Shown here in pieces: positions 58,695 to 64,000 of a stretch of DNA of 64,000 nucleotides. Each line of letters begins with the position of its first letter. Within the stretch, counting starts at the first letter, position 1. This stretch comes from Panacagrimonas sp052389915. GTDB taxonomy: Bacteria; Pseudomonadota; Gammaproteobacteria; Nevskiales; Nevskiaceae. The stretch lies in contig JBQTHL010000046.1 of NCBI GenBank assembly GCA_052389915.1, forward strand, positions 43,309-107,308. The letters are read 5' to 3'. Both the position numbers and the translations under genes were made by a program. The notes beneath the pieces are model-generated. The model was given only the letters and a program-made list of their open reading frames with translations. It was not told the origin of the DNA and did no database searches.

Positions 58695-60052
58695 TGCTTG
58701 TGCTTGTCGGGATGCTCATTGCAGGAGCCGTCGCAACGAGTTCTGCGACACCTATCGGCGAAAGACTGGGAGGCGAAACCGGGCGCCCCGCTGCAGGACA
58801 GGCTGCGTTCTCTTTGCCGGCACCCAATCTCGACGCCCGCCAGTTGCGCGACTTCTCTTTCGGCAACCGGCTGTTCAACACCAACTGGGTTCTGACCGGC
58901 AGTTCGACCGTGACCTTCGATGGCCTGGGCCCGTTGTTTAATCGTGTGTCCTGCTCCGGTTGCCATGTCCGCGACGGTCGCGGTCGCCCACCGGAACCGG
59001 ACGAGCCGATGGAATCGATGCTGGTCCGGATTTCCGTGCCAGGGAAAGCTCCGCACGGCGGACCGAACCCGCATCCCGTTTACGGTGACCAGATTCAGGA
59101 CCGCGCCATCCCGAGCGTTGCGCCGGAAGCGCGTGTGGTGTTGAGTTGGGAAGAGATCGAGGGGAAGTATTCCGACGGCGAGGCGTATGTGTTGCGGCGC
59201 CCGCGAATCTCGTTCGCCGATCACGGCTATGGCCCTTTGGGCCAGGACGTGTCGATTTCCCCGCGGGTGGCGCAGGGCATGATCGGGCTGGGCCTGCTGG
59301 AAGCCGTGCCCGAGTCTTCGATGCTGGCGATGGCCGATCCGGACGATAGCGACGGTGACGGCATTTCCGGTCGCGTGAATCGTGTTTGGGACAGGGCCCG
59401 CGAGACGACCGCGATCGGCCGGTTTGGATGGAAGGCCAATCAGCCGAGCCTTCGTCAGCAAGTGGCCGATGCTGCGGCCGGCGACATCGGCATCACGACG
59501 TCGCTCAATCGTGCGGTTGCTTGTGCTGCCGCGCAGAAGGCTTGCCGCGAATCAGCCCACGGCGGAGATCCCGAGATGTCCGACGCTTTTCTGGGCAAGC
59601 TGTTGCTCTATTCGAGATCGCTGGCGGTGCCGCACCGACGTGAAGGCCGGGATCGGTCCGTGGTCCGCGGCGAGGCGGTTTTCGCGGAAGCGGGCTGCGC
59701 CGCATGTCACGCTACAACGGCGAAAACCGGGCCGCACGAATTATCCGCCGTCGCACACCAGACGATTCATCCGTTCACCGACCTGCTGCTCCACGACATG
59801 GGCGAAGGCCTGGCCGACGGCCGACCTGATTTCGAAGCCACCGGACGCGAATGGCGCACGCCACCGCTATGGGGAATCGGCCTGATACGAACGGTCAACG
59901 GGCATGAATTGCTGTTGCACGACGGACGAGCGCGCGGGCTGGCAGAAGCCATTCTCTGGCATGGCGGAGAAGCCGAATCATCGAAAGAGCGATTCCGGCT
60001 GATGCCGAAATCGGATCGCCAGGCGCTGCTCGCGTTTCTGCAATCCCTTTAA
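58691..60052 (+). CDS. DUF1111 di-haem c-type protein
   Basis: A 453-residue exported cytochrome of the DUF1111 ('thiol oxidoreductase') family. It has a signal sequence (LVLVGMLIAGAVATSSA) and two CxxCH haem sites, VSCSGCHVRDG near residue 95 and GCAACHATT near residue 338. The DPDDSDGDGISGRVNRVWD segment is typical and may bind calcium. It overlaps the imelysin gene; the pair probably works in periplasmic iron handling. Convergent with the histidine kinase. Confidence 0.88.
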   Translation: MMLVLVGMLIAGAVATSSATPIGERLGGETGRPAAGQAAFSLPAPNLDARQLRDFSFGNRLFNTNWVLTGSSTVTFDGLGPLFNRVSCSGCHVRDGRGRPPEPDEPMESMLVRISVPGKAPHGGPNPHPVYGDQIQDRAIPSVAPEARVVLSWEEIEGKYSDGEAYVLRRPRISFADHGYGPLGQDVSISPRVAQGMIGLGLLEAVPESSMLAMADPDDSDGDGISGRVNRVWDRARETTAIGRFGWKANQPSLRQQVADAAAGDIGITTSLNRAVACAAAQKACRESAHGGDPEMSDAFLGKLLLYSRSLAVPHRREGRDRSVVRGEAVFAEAGCAACHATTAKTGPHELSAVAHQTIHPFTDLLLHDMGEGLADGRPDFEATGREWRTPPLWGIGLIRTVNGHELLLHDGRARGLAEAILWHGGEAESSKERFRLMPKSDRQALLAFLQSL

Positions 60053-60055
60053 CTT

Positions 60056-61381
60056 TCAGATCGGCAACCAGAGCGACACGCGGGCGCCGTTCCAGCGCGA
60101 GCGGCCCAGTTCGATGCGACCCTCGTAGGCTTTGACCACCTCAAACACCGCGGCAAGCCCGATGCCCTGACCCGGTTTCTGGGTATCCGCGCGAACGCCC
60201 CGGGTCAGAAGGTCGTCGGCTTCCGCGGGAAAGCCGGGTCCATCGTCGTCGATCTGAATGAGGTTGTTTGGACCGTTGCGCGAAAATCGGACGTCCACTC
60301 TGCGTGCCCCGTACTTGCAGGCATTGTCGAGCAGATTGCCCAACAGCTCGAACAGATCGCCGCCATCCGCGCGCATCTTGAACTGTGCAGGTGCGTGGTA
60401 TTCGAAACGCACATGCCGGTCGGCGTACACCTTGCCGAGCGCGTGCCCGATTTTTTCGGCGATGGGGGCGGGTGCGACGGGTTCCGCAAGCGCACGGCGT
60501 CCTGCGGTAGCAGCCTTGCGCAGTTGGTAGTCGGTGATCTGTTGCATGATCCCGACCTGTTCGCGTAGCGGCTGGCGCAACTCCTCCGGCGCACGCGGTT
60601 CGTCGGAGATACCGCGAATGACCGCGAGCGGTGTCTTCAGGCTGTGGGCCAGGTCGCCAAGGGCGTGACGGTAGCGGGTCTGTTGATTGCGCTCGCTGCG
60701 GATCATCGCGTTCAGACCCAGCGCCAGCGGTAGCAACTCGTCGGGATAATCGGTCTGGATCTCGGCTCGGTCGCCGCGTTCGATCGAATGCAACTCACCG
60801 ACCAGTCGGCGCAAAGGCGCCAGCCCCCATCGGAGGACCAGGTACTGCACCAGTAAGAGGCCTGCAGCCGCAGCCGCCAGCCACAACCACAATTCTCGCC
60901 GGAATGTATTCAACTGGCGGTTGAAGCTGGTTGCATCCTCAATTACGACAAAGGTGTAGCGCTCGGGGTCGTCAGCAAGGTCGATCCAGCGCAATCCATA
61001 GCTCAACGCGAAGGCCGACGGCCGCGAATGCTGCTCGAACAGCCATTGTCCGACTTCGGGGATAGGGGGGGCCGACATCTCCAGAAAGTCGGTCGAAGTC
61101 CATGCGACCTGACCCTGTTCATCGAAAAGGACCGCCTGCAGCCCACTGGCGGGTTGGACCAACCGCCTGTCGGAAATGTCATCAGGTGCCACGGTTAGGC
61201 CACCTTCCGGCGTCGTTCGCGCCGCCGCAAGCAAGGCGTATACCAGGCCTTCCAGCTTGTCTCTTTGGGCTTGCAAGGTGCTATCGCGGAAGGCGCTGTC
61301 CAGTACCACTGCGGTCAATACAAAAAAAGCGGCAAGCACCACGGAAGCAGCGGCCAGCAGTCGGGCGCGAAGTGAAGTCAT
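60056..61381 (-). CDS. Sensor histidine kinase, PhoQ-like, without adjacent regulator
   Basis: A 441-residue membrane kinase (ATG at 61381; an earlier start adds 16 residues). One helix at about residues 5-28, a periplasmic domain of about 135 residues, a second helix (LWLWLAAAAAGLLLVQYLVL), a HAMP-like segment and the dimerisation motif LGDLAHSLKTPLAVIRG with the phospho-accepting histidine. ATP-binding boxes are NLLDNACKYGA (N), DDDGPGFP (G1) and GQGIGLAAVFEV (G2). The AHSLKTPL form and overall plan recall PhoQ. No response-regulator gene lies on either side. Confidence 0.88.
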   Translation of the reverse strand: MTSLRARLLAAASVVLAAFFVLTAVVLDSAFRDSTLQAQRDKLEGLVYALLAAARTTPEGGLTVAPDDISDRRLVQPASGLQAVLFDEQGQVAWTSTDFLEMSAPPIPEVGQWLFEQHSRPSAFALSYGLRWIDLADDPERYTFVVIEDATSFNRQLNTFRRELWLWLAAAAAGLLLVQYLVLRWGLAPLRRLVGELHSIERGDRAEIQTDYPDELLPLALGLNAMIRSERNQQTRYRHALGDLAHSLKTPLAVIRGISDEPRAPEELRQPLREQVGIMQQITDYQLRKAATAGRRALAEPVAPAPIAEKIGHALGKVYADRHVRFEYHAPAQFKMRADGGDLFELLGNLLDNACKYGARRVDVRFSRNGPNNLIQIDDDGPGFPAEADDLLTRGVRADTQKPGQGIGLAAVFEVVKAYEGRIELGRSRWNGARVSLWLPI

Positions 61382-61861
61382 ACACGCCTCATGAATTTGG
61401 TGAGCCTTGACGGGTAAGCAACCCCTCATCTTGCGTCAATGTCGCATTAACGGCATGTGAGCGATCCAGTTTTCAAATGGCATGCGGGCAAATTGCCTAA
61501 GCCTCATTGTCGATCCTGCAATAAGAGACGTCGATAAAAGCGCGACTGCACTGCAGGCGCTCTTCCGTAAAGCTGCCCGTTTTGCCGTCGCGGTGAACCG
61601 AATTGGCGCGAAATGGCACTTAAGTGAGAACTAGGTCTGGTTGTAACAAGGCCTTCAGCAGAATTTCATGTTCACGTGATTGCTCTGGCACGCGTCGTGG
61701 GATACGGTTTTAGTCGTTAAAGAAGCTCCACGCATATGAACGGGTCGGCAGTTCGCGGTATCCGATCAACGGTCGTAATCTGGCGGTCTGACAGCACCCG
61801 CTTCCCCGATGGTGCTTAGTTTCCGAAATATCGGTATTGGTTCAACTTAGGAGTGGCTCGC
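61382..61861. other. Long intergenic region, no gene
   Basis: About 480 bases between the divergent histidine kinase and the secreted-protein gene. It is richer in A/T than the neighbours and carries no coding signal. An AGGAG ribosome-binding site for the secreted protein is at about 61849-61853. No riboswitch or terminator is recognised; a promoter is expected but not identifiable. Confidence 0.5.
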
Positions 61862-63916
61862 ATGAAAACAAGTACGCTGTTGAAGACGGTTCACCGGTCG
61901 ATCGTCGGGGGAGGGCTGGCAATCTGCCTCGGCTTCGCTCCTGCTGTTTCGATGGCCAACGGCACCGAGGAACTGGGTGCGCCTGTCGGACTTACGCTGC
62001 AAGCTGGGGCTGAAACGGTTGCGGCAGGCACGGGTCTGGTCGCTACTGGCAGCGGTGTCATTTCGGTGAACCTGCCGCTGAACGCGACGGTCAAGCAGGT
62101 GATCCTGTACTGGGAGGGCCGTGGTCCGCTCGCGGCTCCCGAAGGCCTCGAAAATCAGGTGTCGCTGGTCGGTGACGGATTTGCGGGGCCCGTTGTCGGC
62201 TCCCTGATCGGTGGCCCGATCCCGGGCCTGAATCCTTCGAGCCGAGCCTACAGGCTCGATATCTCCTCTCTCAACGTCATCAAGGCGGGCACCAATCTTC
62301 TCGAGGTAACCCGTTCCAGCGCGGTGACGCAGGCGGCATCGATCATTGTTGTGTACGACCAGCCCCTCGTCAGTTACGGTGGTCGGGCGATCGGCGCCAA
62401 GGTACAGATTCTAAAGAAGATTCCAGTCACGGTCGTGGACACCGGCCCGCTTCCTCCGACCGGTGGCACCCTCGAACCGGCACCGGTGCTGAACGTGCCC
62501 ATTCCTGGCTTGCTGGCTTCGAAGACGGTAAGCGCATCCACTGTCGGGATGGATGGTGGTGTGATCTCCAAGGCCGCCATCGACGGTACCAAGTTGACCA
62601 TTCTCGGCGGCGTGATTTCGGCGAAAGTGATCAATTCCAAGGCGATCGCGGAGTGCGAGGCAGACGGGTCCGCGACCGTCAGCGGAAGCTCGAAGTTCCT
62701 CGACTTGAAGGTGCTGAAGCTCTTGAAGCTGCCGCTCAACTTCAACCCCAATAAAGTGGTACTGAACCTCGGGCTGGTGAAGGTTGTTGCGAACGAGCAG
62801 ATCAAGTCCGTCTCTGGCGGTAACGGCAGCATTACGGTCAATGGCCTGCACGTCACGACTCCGCTGGTAAACAAGCTTCTCGGCGGACTCCTCGGAATCG
62901 GCAAGGTCGCAGACATCGTCCTGGCGTCGTCTACGGCCGAAGTTCATTGTTCGCTCGTTGCGCCTAAGGCAGCGAAGTTGGTAGATGGGGTCGATCTCGC
63001 GTTCGGACCGTTTGCTCCGCCTCAGAAATCGACGGTCGAGAAAGTATTTACGTTCCCGGTTTCGACCAAGAATCGAACAGCGAAACTCAGCTTGTTTGTC
63101 GGCGATGCAGAAGCCTCGCGTCCGGATACCGTCGTGATCAAGGTAAACGGCGCGGTCGTTCAGACGATCGACAACAGCCTCGACGCTTCAAACGGCAACG
63201 GCGCGGACGTCGATACGATTACGATTTCGATACCGGCGGGCAGCACCAGCGTCGGCGTGCAATTGCTGTCGCAAGCCAATTCGACACCGTTCGGCGGCAA
63301 TCTCCCCGACTCGATCTTCTGGGTCTATGCGCTGTTCACGATCGACGATGGTGCGTCGAATCTGTATAGCGGCCAAGCGACGGTGCTCAAGGCCAGTGTG
63401 CTGGGCTTGGTCAATGTCGCCCTGGGCGACACCGGTGCCATTCCGAGTTCGGGTGGTTCTTTCGGCGGACCCATCGTCGATGTTCCCTTGCTGCCCTTGC
63501 TTTCTTCGCTTACGGGTGAGGCCACGGTTGAAGCGGCTGGAGAGAAGAGCTTCGCGAAGGCCTCGGTCGAGAAGTTGGGCCTGCTCCTCTTGGGGCTCGG
63601 TGTCACTGCCGATGTCATTTCCACGACTGCAACTGCGGAATGCGATGCGAATAACGTTGCAACGACATCGGGCACTTCGGAAATTCTCAACCTCAATGTG
63701 AACGGCGGGCCGATCGTGCTGAACGGAACCGTGAATTTCGAGATTCCGATACTCGGCGGCAAGATTCTCGTCAACGAGCGGATTGAAAGTCCGGGATCGA
63801 TCACGGTGAATGCAATTCACGTCATCGTGCCGAATCCGCTGGTCGCGCTGATCGGCGGGGACGATCTGGTCAACGTGGTGGTTGCCTCTTCACACGCTGA
63901 CATCGTCTGCAATTGA
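61862..63916 (+). CDS. Large secreted protein with duplicated choice-of-anchor-P-like domain
   Basis: A 684-residue exported protein (signal core IVGGGLAICLGFAPAVSMA). Two homologous regions, residues about 213-363 and 539-684, each end with the same pattern: AECEADGSATVSGSSK...GSITVNGLHVT...VLASSTAEVHC and AECDANNVATTSGTSE...GSITVNAIHVI...VVASSHADIVC. The paired cysteines suggest a disulphide in each copy. Before each copy is a lectin-like beta region (VKQVILYWEGRGP; AKLSLFVGDAE). ATG at 61862 fits the AGGAG site; GTG at 61853 is possible. The function is unknown. Confidence 0.8.
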   Translation: MKTSTLLKTVHRSIVGGGLAICLGFAPAVSMANGTEELGAPVGLTLQAGAETVAAGTGLVATGSGVISVNLPLNATVKQVILYWEGRGPLAAPEGLENQVSLVGDGFAGPVVGSLIGGPIPGLNPSSRAYRLDISSLNVIKAGTNLLEVTRSSAVTQAASIIVVYDQPLVSYGGRAIGAKVQILKKIPVTVVDTGPLPPTGGTLEPAPVLNVPIPGLLASKTVSASTVGMDGGVISKAAIDGTKLTILGGVISAKVINSKAIAECEADGSATVSGSSKFLDLKVLKLLKLPLNFNPNKVVLNLGLVKVVANEQIKSVSGGNGSITVNGLHVTTPLVNKLLGGLLGIGKVADIVLASSTAEVHCSLVAPKAAKLVDGVDLAFGPFAPPQKSTVEKVFTFPVSTKNRTAKLSLFVGDAEASRPDTVVIKVNGAVVQTIDNSLDASNGNGADVDTITISIPAGSTSVGVQLLSQANSTPFGGNLPDSIFWVYALFTIDDGASNLYSGQATVLKASVLGLVNVALGDTGAIPSSGGSFGGPIVDVPLLPLLSSLTGEATVEAAGEKSFAKASVEKLGLLLLGLGVTADVISTTATAECDANNVATTSGTSEILNLNVNGGPIVLNGTVNFEIPILGGKILVNERIESPGSITVNAIHVIVPNPLVALIGGDDLVNVVVASSHADIVCN

Positions 63917-63949
63917 TGGCTGCTTGAAGATCCAGTAGTTTCAGGCTTG

Positions 63950-63983
63950 AAGCGGTGGCGGCATGCCAGTGCCGCCACCGCTT
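63950..63983 (+). terminator. Hairpin after the secreted-protein gene
   Basis: AAGCGGTGGCGG and its exact complement CCGCCACCGCTT (12 pairs) with a ten-base loop, ending in TTTG. It stands 33 bases after the stop codon; the T tract is short. Confidence 0.7.
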
Positions 63984-64000
63984 TGTCGTTGGACGCCTTC

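Noticed and set aside
61695..61712. TGGCAC-containing sequence as a sigma54 promoter for the secreted protein
   Set aside because: The -12 GC at the required spacing is absent (the site reads CGTGGG), unlike the three sigma54 sites in the nitrate region.

Overview
The window looks like chromosomal DNA of a high-GC gammaproteobacterium, probably near the Xanthomonadales/Nevskiales. This rests on the lepA-lepB-rnc-era-recO block, GspA/GspB, exported DUF4105/DUF3015 proteins, and REP-like hairpins built on a GGGCCATGCCC core. The placement is an inference from content; no rRNA is present. I saw no tRNA, CRISPR array, phage or intact insertion sequence.

Layout. 0-4 kb: translation and secretion housekeeping genes (lepA end, lepB, DUF4845, rnc, era, recO), then a candidate three-hairpin small RNA. 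4.6-7.2 kb: gspA-gspB. 7.3-9.7 kb: a secreted beta-helix/Calx-beta protein. 10.2-16.6 kb: cobalamin uptake and late synthesis. A B12 riboswitch precedes btuM-btuF-cobQ-cobU-cobT, and cobS-cobC lies beside it. 16.6-21 kb: DUF4105, DUF3015, htpG. 21-27.4 kb: six overlapping genes for exported proteins (three TPR proteins, two small unknowns, a cytochrome c). 27.8-40.3 kb: nitrate/nitrite assimilation. 40.3-46.4 kb: an accessory block with a MarR regulator, a molybdenum oxidoreductase broken by an amber codon, a Baeyer-Villiger monooxygenase and an atypical SDR. 46.6-54.3 kb: an eleven-gene overlapping operon (tldD to tonB). 54.4-64 kb: HD protein, exonuclease III, tesB, imelysin and di-heme pair, an orphan histidine kinase and a large secreted protein.

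The most informative region is the nitrogen-control one. Two nasT-nasS pairs are transcribed divergently, each from a sigma54-type promoter. nasT1-nasS1 has an attenuator leader in which an ANTAR-type hairpin overlaps the 5' arm of an intrinsic terminator. The narK-nirB-nirD-oxidoreductase-nasA operon has a sigma54 promoter, an upstream NtrC-like palindrome and a leader with two hairpins carrying the same hexaloop, AACGGC. The sequence therefore suggests control by NtrC/sigma54 at initiation and by the nitrate-responsive NasS/NasT couple after initiation. nirB itself carries an in-frame insertion of about 47 codons made of palindromic repeat DNA.

Many genes overlap by ATGA or GTGA, so most blocks are translationally coupled operons. 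Start codons were chosen from these overlaps, ribosome-binding sites and family N-termini, and alternatives are given where the choice is uncertain.
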